Numbered from the stretch's first letter, positions 19,934 through 28,625 are shown. The stretch: 64,000 bases of DNA from CBDAUN01 sp965214875 (GCA_965214875.1 OZ243980.1:620001-684000); one strand, 5' to 3'. Translations and numbers: made by a program. The notes: a model not told the origin generated them from the letters alone.

Positions 19934-20470
19934 ATGATTGATGTTCTTCGTAGGCCTCGGTTTCTCATCCCGCTACTCATATTCATGGCAGTAGCAGGCT
20001 TTTTTGCTGTCGGCTTGAAACTGGATTCAAATCTGGTGCCGTCGCCGCTGATCGGAAAGACTGCCCCGCAGACGCGGCTGCCGGTATTGAACGATCCGTC
20101 TATCCGTTTCAGTTCCGACAAGATGGCTGGCGAGATCTGGCTATTGAACGTGTGGGCGAGCTGGTGCGTGGCTTGTCGGGAGGAGCACGAGACTTTGATG
20201 CATATGCAGCGCGAAGGTTTCACAATCGTCGGATTGAACTACAAGGATAAACCCGACGATGCCAAGCGATGGCTTGCAGATTGGGGAGATCCCTATGTTC
20301 TGACAGCGGTCGATGAGAAAGGCGAAGAAGCGATCGACTGGGGCGTCTATGGTGTTCCGGAGACATTCGTCATCGATGCTGGCGGGACCATACGCTATAA
20401 GCACATCGGGCCGCTTAGCGATGAGGATGTCGAAAACGTGATCAGGCCGCTTTTGCAAGGAAGCAGTTGA
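19934..20470 (+). CDS. ccmG: Thiol:disulfide interchange protein CcmG (DsbE)
   Basis: A membrane-anchored periplasmic thioredoxin-like protein of 178 residues that keeps the CxxCH cysteines of apocytochrome c reduced. It has an N-terminal transmembrane segment (about 10-28), an active site WCVAC (C78, C81), and the later GVPETF motif with the cis-proline region of DsbE proteins. It lies within the ccm operon. Confidence 0.96.
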   Translation: MIDVLRRPRFLIPLLIFMAVAGFFAVGLKLDSNLVPSPLIGKTAPQTRLPVLNDPSIRFSSDKMAGEIWLLNVWASWCVACREEHETLMHMQREGFTIVGLNYKDKPDDAKRWLADWGDPYVLTAVDEKGEEAIDWGVYGVPETFVIDAGGTIRYKHIGPLSDEDVENVIRPLLQGSS

Positions 20471-20472
20471 CG

Positions 20473-20916
20473 ATGAGGTTGGTTTTGGCCGCCGCGATAT
20501 GGCTTGTCTGTTTGAGCGCAGGCGCAGCGCAAACGATGCTTGAGTTCGATTCTGAAGAGCAGCAGAACCGGTATCGGGCCCTAATCGCCGAATTGCGCTG
20601 CATGGTTTGCCAAAATCAGAATATTGCCGATTCCAATGCGGCCTTAGCGAAGGATTTGCGCGGCCGCACCTATGCGATGATCAAAAATGGCGCTTCGGAT
20701 GATCAGATCATCAAGTTCATGACCGATCGTTACGGCGACTTTGTTCTGTATCGTCCGCCATTTAGGCTGTCCACGGCTTCTTTGTGGCTTGCGCCTGCGC
20801 TGTTTTTGGGGTTTGCATTTCTTGCCTGTTGGTCGATTTCGCGCAAGCGAAGGGCGGGCGCTGTCGCTTTGAGCGACGAGCAACGCATGAAGGCTCGCCG
20901 GCTGCTTGACGACTGA
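20473..20916 (+). CDS. ccmH: Cytochrome c maturation protein CcmH
   Basis: A periplasmic thiol-reductant subunit of the haem lyase. It has a signal peptide (cleavage near AGAAQ), the LRCMVCQNQ redox motif (C43, C46) and a C-terminal transmembrane helix around residues 95-115. I chose ATG 20473, three bases after the ccmG stop; an upstream TTG would overlap it. It is the short CcmH form, and its TPR partner is encoded separately as ccmI. Confidence 0.95.
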   Translation: MRLVLAAAIWLVCLSAGAAQTMLEFDSEEQQNRYRALIAELRCMVCQNQNIADSNAALAKDLRGRTYAMIKNGASDDQIIKFMTDRYGDFVLYRPPFRLSTASLWLAPALFLGFAFLACWSISRKRRAGAVALSDEQRMKARRLLDD

Positions 20917-20927
20917 TACGCGCTCGA

Positions 20928-22181
20928 ATGTATATCGTCTTTTTCGTTGCTGCGCTGCTGCTGACGGCAGTCGCAATTTTTGGCATTGCATCTGCCATGC
21001 TTCGGCATCGTCCGGTGACGGGTGATCGAAGGCAAAGCAATATAGAAATTGCCAAGCAAAGGATTGCTGAACTCGAGCATCAGCAGGCGGAGGGATTGAT
21101 TGGCGATGCGGATGCCGATCAGCTGCGCCAGGAAATCGAGATCGAGCTGTTGCGTGATGTCGAAAGCAGCGACCATGCTGAAGGTTGCGACGATAAGGCG
21201 GCGCAAGGGCGCGCTAGCCGGCGCGGGGTGATTGCGGTCGCGATGATCATGCCGATCGCAGCTGGCGCCCTGTATCTTGCCATCGGAGACCCTGGCGCGA
21301 TCACCCAACCGCAAACGCACATAGTGCAGGGCGAGCAAAACTTTTTGGTCACCGATCCGTCTGGTCGCGAGTTGACGATTGAGGAAATTACCGCCACGCT
21401 GGAAGAGCGCGTCCAGCAGGTACCCGACGATACGCGCGCATGGCTGAGTTTAGCTCAAACGTATATTGTTCAGCAGCAGTTTTCGGCTGGAGCTGATGCT
21501 TTCGCTGAACTGCGTAAAGTGCAAGGCGATCGTCCTGAAATATTGATTCGCGAAGCCGATGCGCGCGCCCTCGCCCAAGGTGGCGATTTCGCAGGAGAAC
21601 CGGAGCGGCTGCTCAAGCAAGCATTGAGTATCGACCCAAACAATCCAGCCGCTTTATGGCTTGTTGGCTTAGCGGCCTCCGCCCGGCAGGAGTATCGTGT
21701 GGCAATGGACTATTGGAATCGGGCGCAAGCTGAGATTGAAGACCCACAGGTGCGTGCCGGGTTAATGCAGGTCATGCAAGAAACCCAAGCGCTGATTGAT
21801 GCAGAGGCTTCAAGCTCGACGCAGGCACCGGACTTGGCTTCGATTGACGTGATGGTTTCGATTGACCCTGATGTGGCGCGAGATTTCGAGCCGGAAACGA
21901 CGGTATTCATCTTAGCGCGAGCTTCAGATGGCCCAGCCATGCCGCTTGCTGTGATCAAGCGAAAAATCGGCGATTTGCCACTTCAAGTGACACTAGACGA
22001 CAGCATGGCGATGCTGCCCAGCAGGAAGCTGTCGGATTTCAATTCGGTTGAAATTGTTGCCCGCGCATCCATATCCGGCAATGCGATGCCGGCGAGCGGA
22101 GATGCTTTCGGGCAGGCGGCGAGCGTCATTCCTGGCCAGGCCGAGACGGTTCAGCTCGAGATTGCAGAGCTGGTGCCGTGA
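20928..22181 (+). CDS. ccmI: Cytochrome c maturation TPR protein CcmI
   Basis: A 417-residue apocytochrome c chaperone of System I. It has an N-terminal transmembrane helix, a coiled region with AKQRIAELEHQQAEG, a second transmembrane helix near 100 (VIAVAMIMPIAAGALYLAIG), then a periplasmic TPR region (TRAWLSLAQTYIVQQQ; PAALWLVGLAASARQ) and a C-terminal beta-rich domain. It is the last gene of the ccm operon. A CCGGAGC/GCTCCGG dyad near 22193-22208 might help end transcription, but no T-run follows. Confidence 0.93.
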   Translation: MYIVFFVAALLLTAVAIFGIASAMLRHRPVTGDRRQSNIEIAKQRIAELEHQQAEGLIGDADADQLRQEIEIELLRDVESSDHAEGCDDKAAQGRASRRGVIAVAMIMPIAAGALYLAIGDPGAITQPQTHIVQGEQNFLVTDPSGRELTIEEITATLEERVQQVPDDTRAWLSLAQTYIVQQQFSAGADAFAELRKVQGDRPEILIREADARALAQGGDFAGEPERLLKQALSIDPNNPAALWLVGLAASARQEYRVAMDYWNRAQAEIEDPQVRAGLMQVMQETQALIDAEASSSTQAPDLASIDVMVSIDPDVARDFEPETTVFILARASDGPAMPLAVIKRKIGDLPLQVTLDDSMAMLPSRKLSDFNSVEIVARASISGNAMPASGDAFGQAASVIPGQAETVQLEIAELVP

Positions 22182-22310
22182 AGAAAGGCTCTCCGGAGCA
22201 GGCTCCGGCAACCATTTGCCCATCGGAGCGCATGCATCCCGTTTTTTGGCAGGGATCAAGGCGGCGGATGATTGAAATCGCCTCTCGAGCGTATGGCGAC
22301 AGCCTTGATT

Positions 22311-22601
22311 TCAGCCCGAAGGCGCTAGAATCAGCGCGAGGAATGCAATGCCCGCACCCAGTACGCCTATCGTGATCGCGATCTGAGCGATTCCATATCC
22401 GACAATCCAGCGCTGATTATCCTTGTCTCGCTTGGCCATTTCTGCATCCCGCTCGGCCATGTCGGCCCTCAGTCGCTCATGCGATGCGGTCAGTCGCTCA
22501 TATGACGCATTCAGTCGTTCGTACGATGTATTCATTTCTTCTTTCAGCAGGTCGATTCGCTTGTCCAGTTCGTGATATTTTTCCTGCAGCTTCTCATCCA
22601 T
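22311..22601 (-). CDS. Small coiled-coil protein with C-terminal membrane helix
   Basis: Ninety-six residues. The first 65 form a charged coiled coil with heptads such as SYERLNA, SYERLTA and SHERLRA. The C-terminus is one hydrophobic helix (IAITIGVLGAGIAFLALIL). The heptads are encoded by three imperfect 21-base tandem repeats (22470-22532). Organisation resembles DUF1640/CCDC90-like tail-anchored proteins. A related protein is encoded at 23828-24082. Function unknown. Confidence 0.65.
   Translation of the reverse strand: MDEKLQEKYHELDKRIDLLKEEMNTSYERLNASYERLTASHERLRADMAERDAEMAKRDKDNQRWIVGYGIAQIAITIGVLGAGIAFLALILAPSG
22470..22532 (-). repeat. Three 21-base tandem repeats encoding coiled-coil heptads
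   Basis: Units 22470-22490, 22491-22511 and 22512-22532 share the CAGTCGCTCATGCGATGC type pattern with a few changes. Each adds exactly one heptad, so unit gain or loss would lengthen the coil without breaking the frame. Confidence 0.7.
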
Positions 22602-22758
22602 CTTCGGTCATCTTGATATTGCCGATTTTTGGAAACGGCGCTTTGAGCATCGGATGATGCCGGCTTCCCCCGATAGCCAAGGCCGTGGCTCATATGCCGC
22701 GACCTCTACCCGATTCCGCAATAGCAGGTATGTTATCCGACCATGGCCTGTCTTTTCA

Positions 22759-22892
22759 AGGTGATGTACTGGTTCAATGCATATGAGGCTTTTCAGGCGG
22801 CAAGTGCGCTTTTATTATACGCCTGCATGGGGGTGCGTTGTCCGAGCGCCTGCGGCCTGGAAAGTCCCGCACGCATTGAACCAGTACACCTG
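22759..22892. repeat. Inverted repeat pair of about 20 bases, 134-base element
   Basis: GTACTGGTTCAATGC with flanking AGGTGAT (22759-22780) is matched in inverse by GCATTGAACCAGTACACCTG (22873-22892), with a two-base indel. The arms enclose 92 bases. The right arm ends about 50 bases before the start of the first poly-C gene. It could be a small non-autonomous mobile element or a long-range hairpin. Confidence 0.65.
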
Positions 22893-22942
22893 AACAGCAA
22901 GGCGGGTACAATGGGGCGGATTTCAACCATGAGGACGACATC

Positions 22943-23577
22943 ATGAAACCGCTATCACCCCCCCCCTCGCCCGCTAGCTAGACTGGCACTCCTGGCCGCC
23001 GTGCTGGCGGCAATGACGCTGGCAATGCCGGCGATGGCGCAGAATGCTTGCAGTAGTACAAACTGCAAGGTCACGATCCAGACGGGCCCGGCTCCCCAAT
23101 CGTGAAAGGCTGCGGCCCCGATGCGGAGATTGGAAAATTCGAGTACGTGCTTTCATCGCCCAACGGGCAATCCAACGTAGGAAACTTCCCGACCTCACTC
23201 CAACACAACATTGGCCCCTCCGGCAGTTACCCCGAAGCACCCCCGTTAAAATTTCAATACCGAGTACCTGAAGGTTCGGTGCCTAATTAGACCGACATTG
23301 TAAGCACCGGCTTTATCCCCCTTACCAGCCACGGGGGAACGCTGGGTGTCCCCAGAGTTATAGAAATCCGCGCCAAGGCCGGGGCGAGGATCGGGGATCC
23401 GCTCGCCAGGCCGGCCCGGACGATGGAAATATTTACTTTCAGAAATGAAATCAACACACAATTCACAACTGAAGTAAAGGCCCAGCCCCTGTTCTTTATC
23501 GGCGGCGAGGGCTGCGGGCAATGGGGGCAAGGGCATGGCCATGTCTATGATCTCGAGACCGGGGAGCGGGTGCGCTG
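22943..23577 (+). pseudogene. Exported-protein gene with poly-C tract, off-frame and disrupted (locus A)
   Basis: ATG 22943 opens MKPLS, then a run of nine C (22958-22966), and the frame ends at TAG 22979. Removing one C gives MKPLSPPPRPLARLALLAAVLAAM..., a classic signal peptide ending in PAMA before QNAC. A further frameshift near 23040-23090 leads to a frame reading KGCGPDAEIGKFEYVLSS, an in-frame TAG at 23288, and then more coding-like sequence to TGA 23575. Rebuilt length is about 210 residues with scattered cysteines. No domain is recognised. The poly-C position matches loci at 28817 and 61006. Confidence 0.6.
22958..22966 (+). repeat. Poly-C tract, nine C, locus A
   Basis: Homopolymer of nine C, 15 bases after the ATG. 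Eight C would put the start codon in frame with the signal peptide; nine puts it out of frame. Confidence 0.75.
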
Positions 23578-23747
23578 AGGGGTGGGCAGGTGCAGCCGGA
23601 AGGGGCGGGCGGCTGGCCTCCCCTTCCGTGATTCCCGCCGGTTCGCCGGTCATGCGGGGCATCCTGCCGGAAGGCCCCGGCGGGCTGCGCGGGCAATCGC
23701 CATGGCCGGCGGGTCTCCGGGATCGGGACTGGAGCGCATGGAAGAAG

Positions 23748-23768
23748 GATGGCCGGCCGCTGGCCGGC
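23748..23768. repeat. GC-rich palindrome (REP-like)
   Basis: GGCCGGCC-GCT-GGCCGGC forms a strong hairpin in a very GC-rich stretch (23578-23827) with no convincing gene. It lies between poly-C locus A and the convergent small coiled-coil gene. It may be a REP-like element or a terminator stem without a T-run. Confidence 0.4.
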
Positions 23769-23827
23769 ATCCGGGGAAGGAAGGCGTCCGGATCGGCTAC
23801 GCCGCCCGTAGCGGCGTCAGCAGGTGC

Positions 23828-24082
23828 CTATGCCGCAGGTATTCCAGCGATCAGCGCACCCAGCACCGCAGTGGCCACGCCGACCACGATGACGATGGCC
23901 AGCAGCAACCGGTTCTCCCGCCGGGCCATGTCGGTTTTCCAGTCGGCCATGTCGGTTTTCCAGTCGGCCATGTCGGTGCGGAAACGCTCAAGCGTTCCCT
24001 GAAGGTCGGACTGCAGTGTCTTCATGCGTTCCTCCAGAACGGCAATCCGTTCCGATAGCTCGTGGTTTGTGGGTTCTGCCAT
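23828..24082 (-). CDS. Small coiled-coil protein with C-terminal membrane helix, second copy type
   Basis: Eighty-four residues: a coiled coil (ELSERIAVLEERMKTLQSD), a repeated MADWKTD heptad (two perfect copies plus a related FRTDMAD), then a hydrophobic tail (LLLAIVIVVGVATAVLGALIAG). It shares the architecture of the 96-residue protein at 22311-22601. The heptads come from a perfect 21-base repeat (23925-23966). Function unknown; it is probably a tail-anchored membrane protein. Confidence 0.65.
   Translation of the reverse strand: MAEPTNHELSERIAVLEERMKTLQSDLQGTLERFRTDMADWKTDMADWKTDMARRENRLLLAIVIVVGVATAVLGALIAGIPAA
23925..23966 (-). repeat. Perfect 21-base tandem duplication
   Basis: The unit GCCATGTCGGTTTTCCAGTC plus one G occurs twice in tandem (23925-23945, 23946-23966), and a third copy begins at 23967 before diverging. 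It encodes one heptad per unit. Confidence 0.8.
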
Positions 24083-24534
24083 GTTTCCATCCTATCCGAT
24101 TCCAGGTGCGTTTGCAAGGCCAGTGCAGTCTCATGCGCGGTGAACCTTCAGGGCCTGTCCGGGCAGTCTCACATGTATCTGACCCCGGACACTACTAGCC
24201 CAATCACTTGGAAGAGCATATGATATGGGTCTATCTGTGTGCATTATCAAGCATCTGCTGGCAATGATTCTTGCGAATCCATCTATGCATGCCTTCAGCA
24301 GAGCGCAGGCGAATTTGAAATTTATAGCGCCTTGAACTGAGCCCGGAAAGCCTCAATATCGAATGCACTAATAGTCCTTTATTTGGCGATTCCCGCATAC
24401 CTTGCGTTCAGGGTGTCAATTTTTTGCCCGTTTGTGTCTCTTTAGGTTCTATACTATGAAAGGACAAAGGTATGAGATGGACGAAAAGTGAAATCTTTTC
24501 ATCGCTCGAATCAATTTACGCGAGAGGCATGATC
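24083..24534. other. Intergenic region upstream of the glycine-zipper gene
   Basis: About 450 bases between divergent genes. A TATACT hexamer near 24450 could be the -10 for the downstream gene. Nothing else could be supported. Confidence 0.4.
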
Positions 24535-25497
24535 ATGTTCAGAAAGATGTTGCAGATGATTTGCTTCGGGCTGGTCCTACTCGGATGGCATCAGGCCCAT
24601 GCAAGTGAAACCTTGGTAGCGACAGTGCCGGTTTTGGATTATTCCGAACGATACATTAGCGTGATAAAGCAGGTGCCGCAGGAGGAATGTCGCGAAGTGG
24701 CGGTGCGCAAATCCGGCTCGACAAGCTCCAATACCCCGGAATTGCTCGGCGCCATCGTCGGCGGTTCGCTTGCGAACGAGCTGGACGACTCGAAGACCAG
24801 CAAGCTGGCGGGCGCGCTGCTTGGCGCGTCCATCGGGTCTGACATCGAGAAGAACTACCAGAAGAACAAGGGCGCCACCACCAGGCAGCTGCGTTGCGAG
24901 ACGGTCTATCGGCAGACCGAGGTGCGCGAACCGGCAGGCTACAATGTGAGCTACAGCTACAAGGGCAATTCCTACAGATCGGTCGTGAACCGTCGCCCAG
25001 GTTCGACGATCGACGTGCGGGTAAGCGTGCAGCCTGTCCAGTATTCGGGCCAGTCGGTATCTGCCACAGTGCCGGTACTGAGCATTGTTGAAAGCTATAG
25101 GGAGGTCGTCAAGAACGTTCCAACCGAGGAATGCCGCGAAGTGGCGGTGCGCAAATCCGGCTCGACAAGCTCCAATACCCCGGAATTGCTCGGCGCCATC
25201 GTCGGCGGTTCGCTTGCGAACGAGCTGGACGACTCGAAGACCAGCAAGCTGGCGGGCGCGCTGCTTGGCGCATCCATCGGGTCTGACATCGAGAAGAACT
25301 ACCAGAAGAACAAGGGCGCCACCACCAGGCAGCTGCGTTGCGAGACGGTCTATCAAGAGACTCCTGTGCGCGAGTTTAATGGCTACAACGTCAGCTACGA
25401 ATATGCGGGCGAGGTTTATACCGCGAAAATGCAGTCGCGCCCCGGATCCAGGCTGGATGTCGAAGTCCGCGTAGTGCCGGTTGACGCGGTCGCATAG
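24535..25497 (+). CDS. Exported glycine-zipper protein with duplicated domain
   Basis: About 320 residues. I chose ATG 24535 because GAGAGG lies seven bases upstream and a signal peptide follows (FGLVLLGWHQAHA, cleavage before SET). The mature protein is two tandem copies of one module: a TVPVL strand, a cysteine pair (EECRE; LRCETVY), a glycine zipper 2TM segment (LLGAIVGGSLANEL; LAGALLGASIGSDI) and a Y-rich end. Glycine-zipper 2TM domains occur in Rickettsia 17-kDa-antigen-like outer-membrane or periplasmic proteins. The module cores are almost identical in DNA (see repeat entry). Confidence 0.85.
   Translation: MFRKMLQMICFGLVLLGWHQAHASETLVATVPVLDYSERYISVIKQVPQEECREVAVRKSGSTSSNTPELLGAIVGGSLANELDDSKTSKLAGALLGASIGSDIEKNYQKNKGATTRQLRCETVYRQTEVREPAGYNVSYSYKGNSYRSVVNRRPGSTIDVRVSVQPVQYSGQSVSATVPVLSIVESYREVVKNVPTEECREVAVRKSGSTSSNTPELLGAIVGGSLANELDDSKTSKLAGALLGASIGSDIEKNYQKNKGATTRQLRCETVYQETPVREFNGYNVSYEYAGEVYTAKMQSRPGSRLDVEVRVVPVDAVA
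24682..25354 (+). repeat. 229-base direct repeat inside the glycine-zipper gene
   Basis: Segments 24682-24910 and 25126-25354 (offset 444 bases) differ at only about two positions, while the module ends outside them differ much more. The pattern points to gene conversion or a recent partial duplication. Confidence 0.9.
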
Positions 25498-25529
25498 CGA
25501 CGCTACTCGGCAAACGCAATGTTTCTCAC

Positions 25530-25554
25530 GGTGACTGTCTTTTTGACAGTCACC
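25530..25554. terminator. Hairpin between convergent genes
   Basis: A perfect ten-base stem GGTGACTGTC / GACAGTCACC encloses a TTTTT loop. It sits between the ends of the glycine-zipper gene and the convergent flavoprotein gene, so it may terminate both. A downstream T-run is missing, so efficiency is uncertain. Confidence 0.6.
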
Positions 25555-25563
25555 TGCCGATGG

Positions 25564-27564
25564 CTAAAGAAGCATTGCTATCTTTCGGCCTTCGTAGATT
25601 GCTGCCGGCGCTTGGCGTGCTGAAACGCAATCGCCGATTGCGTGTACTTCGAACGGTGCGCTTGAAAGCGATTCTTCTAGGAGCGTGTAGGGTTCATTGA
25701 CGGTAGCGAGTACCAGGCTCTCAGCTTCAAATTTGCTGCGCTCGCCATTTAGCAGATCGATAATGGTCGCATTGCCGTTGTGCCACTGATCCACAGCGGA
25801 TTCGCAGTGGAAGGTCGCGCCGAGCTTGCGCAGCCTTTCGCGTAGCGGAATGTCGGCGGCGGTGCGCACGATTTCGCGCCCCACCACAGGAGAGGAGGTC
25901 ACAATGCGGACTTCGTGTCCAGCTTCGGCCATATAGAGCGCAGTTCCTGCGCCTTTCCAGGTGCCGACATCATCGAGCAGGATGACGCGCTTGCCCAAAT
26001 CTGCCGAACGATTCATCACGTCTTCAGCATGCCATACGTTGTCTAGTTCGATGCCTGGCAAAATGTCGCGGGTTGGCAATCCACGTTGCCAGCCAGTTGG
26101 TGACGGCAAGGAGCCGGTTGCCAAAATTACCACGTCGGCGCCAAAACCTTCAACGTCCTCGGGCATAAATAGAGTGTTGAGCAAAATGTCCACACCAAGG
26201 CGATTAAGTTGGCGTTCATGCCAGTCGATGAAATCGAGGATCTGCGCCCGGCGAGGTTGCCGCCCGGCAAGCGCGAACTGTCCGCCAAGCATGCCTGAAG
26301 CTTCTACTAAAGTGACATCGTGTCCGCGTTCGGCGGCTACGCGAGCGGCTTCGCTGCCTGCCGGGCCACCGCCGACGACAAGAATCTTTCGCTTGGTTGC
26401 GCAAGCTGCAATGCGATCGCCGCCCCATTCGAACTCTCGTCCAGCGGAGGGATTGATCAGACAGCTGATCCAGTAGTCTCTATGGCGTCTTCCCCAGCAC
26501 ATCTGGTTGCACGATAGGCAAGGACGGATTTCATCGCTTCGACCTTGCATGGCCTTGTTCGCCATGTGCGGGTCGGCGATTTGACCGCGCACGATGCTTA
26601 CCATGTCAGCCGAGCCGGAGGAGATGACTTGATTGGCAACTTCCGGGGTTCGAATGTGGCTTTCGGACTGCACGACCGCATGCTTTACCGCTTGCTTGAT
26701 TTTCGCCGCAAAGGGTACGCCGAGCTGATCTTCATGCAGCGCAACTGGAATGATGCGGGTGAAATCGTAGTAGCTTCCGGTGCCAATGGTGACATAGTCG
26801 AATAGCCCGCGCTCATCGTGGTGCTCAGCAATGCGCTGCATTTCTTCAAGCGGCAGCACCTTCGGCTGTGCGGGGTCGAAGCTGGTGCAGACACCGACAA
26901 TGAAGTCGGTGCCAACCGTATCGCGGATCGCCCCGAGCACTTGTTCGGAAAATCGCATCCGGTTGGCAAATGATCCACCGTAGCGATCGTCGCGTCGGTT
27001 GGTGAAAGGCGACCAGAATTGCTCGATGATCGCATTGTAGGCGGCCATCAGCTCGCAACCGTCAAAGCCTGCCTGTTTAGCGCGAAGCGCGGCGCGCGCA
27101 AATGAATTCACGATTTCCTCGATTTGCGCTTGCGACATCTTTTGGCTGCCATCATGGTCGTGCATTGAAGGCAGGCCGGAAGGCGACCAGTTCGGTTCGA
27201 AGGAGTTGTCCCAGTCTGCATGCTGACCCACGTGATAGAGCTGCTGAATCATGACCGTGCCGTGTTCATGGCAGGAATCGGTTATTTTTCGAAAATGCGG
27301 GATGACGCTATCGTCGTCAAAGCGGAAATTGCCTCGTGTCAGCACGGCTGTTCGATGTACTGGCACCGGCTCGACCACGATCATGGCGGCACCTCCGAGC
27401 GCACGCTCAAGGTAGTAGCCGAGGTGGCGTTCTGCGGGCAGGCCGTCGACGGCCATATTGGCAGTGTGGGCACCAAAGTTGAGACGATGCTTCAGTGTTT
27501 TGTGCCCGACCGTGATCGGGTTGAACAGGCAGTTCAATCGATGGCTTTGTGATTCGGGGTGCAT
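25564..27564 (-). CDS. OYE-type FMN/[4Fe-4S]/FAD oxidoreductase (trimethylamine dehydrogenase-like)
   Basis: A 666-residue member of the 2,4-dienoyl-CoA reductase / trimethylamine dehydrogenase group. It has an N-terminal TIM-barrel OYE domain (1-345), an iron-sulfur cluster site C349, C352, C356 and C368, and a C-terminal FAD/NAD domain (GGGPAG at 398-403). The WISCLINPSAGRE region resembles enzymes annotated as N-methylproline or stachydrine demethylases and amine dehydrogenases. The substrate is inferred to be a methylated amine or betaine, which fits the one-carbon genes elsewhere in the window, but is not proven by sequence. Confidence 0.8.
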   Translation of the reverse strand: MHPESQSHRLNCLFNPITVGHKTLKHRLNFGAHTANMAVDGLPAERHLGYYLERALGGAAMIVVEPVPVHRTAVLTRGNFRFDDDSVIPHFRKITDSCHEHGTVMIQQLYHVGQHADWDNSFEPNWSPSGLPSMHDHDGSQKMSQAQIEEIVNSFARAALRAKQAGFDGCELMAAYNAIIEQFWSPFTNRRDDRYGGSFANRMRFSEQVLGAIRDTVGTDFIVGVCTSFDPAQPKVLPLEEMQRIAEHHDERGLFDYVTIGTGSYYDFTRIIPVALHEDQLGVPFAAKIKQAVKHAVVQSESHIRTPEVANQVISSGSADMVSIVRGQIADPHMANKAMQGRSDEIRPCLSCNQMCWGRRHRDYWISCLINPSAGREFEWGGDRIAACATKRKILVVGGGPAGSEAARVAAERGHDVTLVEASGMLGGQFALAGRQPRRAQILDFIDWHERQLNRLGVDILLNTLFMPEDVEGFGADVVILATGSLPSPTGWQRGLPTRDILPGIELDNVWHAEDVMNRSADLGKRVILLDDVGTWKGAGTALYMAEAGHEVRIVTSSPVVGREIVRTAADIPLRERLRKLGATFHCESAVDQWHNGNATIIDLLNGERSKFEAESLVLATVNEPYTLLEESLSSAPFEVHAIGDCVSARQAPAAIYEGRKIAMLL

Positions 27565-28066
27565 AGCGAATAGGCGTGTTGGTCAGGTCAAAAGCTTAAT
27601 TCTACTTTGATTTGGCAGATGTCGGCCGGCCTCTCGCGCCCGGCGAGCAAGCCCATGTCTGCGATGAGCAAAGTGCCGCAAGCGAATTTTTCGCAATGGC
27701 TGCTTGTTGGTGACTAAGTCAGATTCCGGAATATGCCTTATAAGACAGAAAAAGTTGGCGGAAAGTATATTTCATGCGAAAAAAGCAACAAAGATCGAAA
27801 GCGGGTCGACCTTTACGGATTTCAGAAACAATCATTCGTGCAATGCCGGATGCAACGGTACGCGTGTAGCAGAGCAATGGCCATCCATATCGGGACAGCC
27901 GGTCCTTATGTGTTTCTATGCCTGCTTGAAAGCGGACACTGCGACAAATCAGCAAACAGAACCCGATTGCCGTAGCGGCCGCCGGCCTGTTGCGCACGAT
28001 CGATCACCCGGCAAAACAGGGTAAATGCAACCGGTGTCGTCGGCGTCGTCGCTCGCAATTCGCAGA
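27565..28066. other. Intergenic region with a degenerate repeat of a 28.7-kb motif
   Basis: About 500 bases without a convincing gene. A segment at 27751-27797 resembles 28685-28731 (shared blocks GTTGG, GTATAT, TCATGC and an A-rich tail). The region may hold remnants of a duplicated locus. Confidence 0.4.
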
Positions 28067-28522
28067 TCAGGCATCTTCTTTAACGTCGTCTGCCAAGCCG
28101 TCTGAAGGGTAGCGATGCGACCCGAAGCGGACCACTAGGGTGGCAAATGCAAGAATCAGAATAGCTGCAGAAATGTAGATCAACGGCAAGACGGGCAGCT
28201 CTTCAAGCGGCAATTCTTCTAGCAAGTGGTGGTCTACCTGAATGATTCCCACCATCATCCGCGTCAAAGCGGTAATGGCAACATAAATCAGAAACCGCAC
28301 CGGCAAGCGCTTAGTCTTGAAATAGATGCCGACCATGGCACCTAGCTCCAGGTAGATGAACAGCAGCAGAATGTCCTCTATGGAGGCGGAGCGTTGACTT
28401 GACATGATATGCAGGAATTCCGCAACTGCGGACCACACCACCATGCTTCCAATTAAAAACAGAGCCAGATAGTGAAATACGTCTGTCAGCACAATGCCGA
28501 CGGAACGCACCGACTGGGCCAT
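28067..28522 (-). CDS. PsiE family membrane protein
   Basis: About 151 residues from the internal ATG 28522, preferred over the longer frame because the extra 33 residues look non-coding. Four hydrophobic helices (LALFLIGSMVVW; ILLLFIYLELGAMVGIYF; FLIYVAITALTRMMVGI; IYISAAILILAFATLVV) and the RLPVRFLIYVAITALTR core match the phosphate-starvation-inducible PsiE family. The C-terminus is acidic. The molecular role of PsiE proteins is not known. Confidence 0.8.
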   Translation of the reverse strand: MAQSVRSVGIVLTDVFHYLALFLIGSMVVWSAVAEFLHIMSSQRSASIEDILLLFIYLELGAMVGIYFKTKRLPVRFLIYVAITALTRMMVGIIQVDHHLLEELPLEELPVLPLIYISAAILILAFATLVVRFGSHRYPSDGLADDVKEDA

Positions 28523-28603
28523 ATTTCTATTTCGGGATTTGAAATTCAATTTCGAGAATCTGTCAAAAGTGTTATATTGCCAACTAGCCGCCACAAGCCT
28601 GTG

Positions 28604-28625
28604 GTCGCCGCCCGGCGGCATTTTT
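28604..28625 (+). terminator. Terminator-like hairpin with T-run
   Basis: GCCGC-CCG-GCGGC is followed by A and six T. It has the form of an intrinsic terminator on the plus strand, but no plus-strand gene precedes it, and it lies upstream of the divergent psiE-like gene. It may insulate poly-C locus B or be a relic. Confidence 0.45.

Noticed and set aside
22743..22946. 67-codon ORF across the inverted repeat
   Set aside because: It spans both repeat arms, has no ribosome binding site and ends in the leader of the poly-C gene; not a credible protein.
23246..23770. 174-codon minus-strand ORF over the end of locus A and the GC-rich stretch
   Set aside because: Composition (P, R, G-rich) matches a shadow frame of GC-rich DNA, and the opposite strand reads as the rebuilt locus A product.
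28604..28625. Riboswitch or attenuator before poly-C locus B
   Set aside because: Only a simple terminator-like stem is present; no conserved aptamer pattern was recognised.
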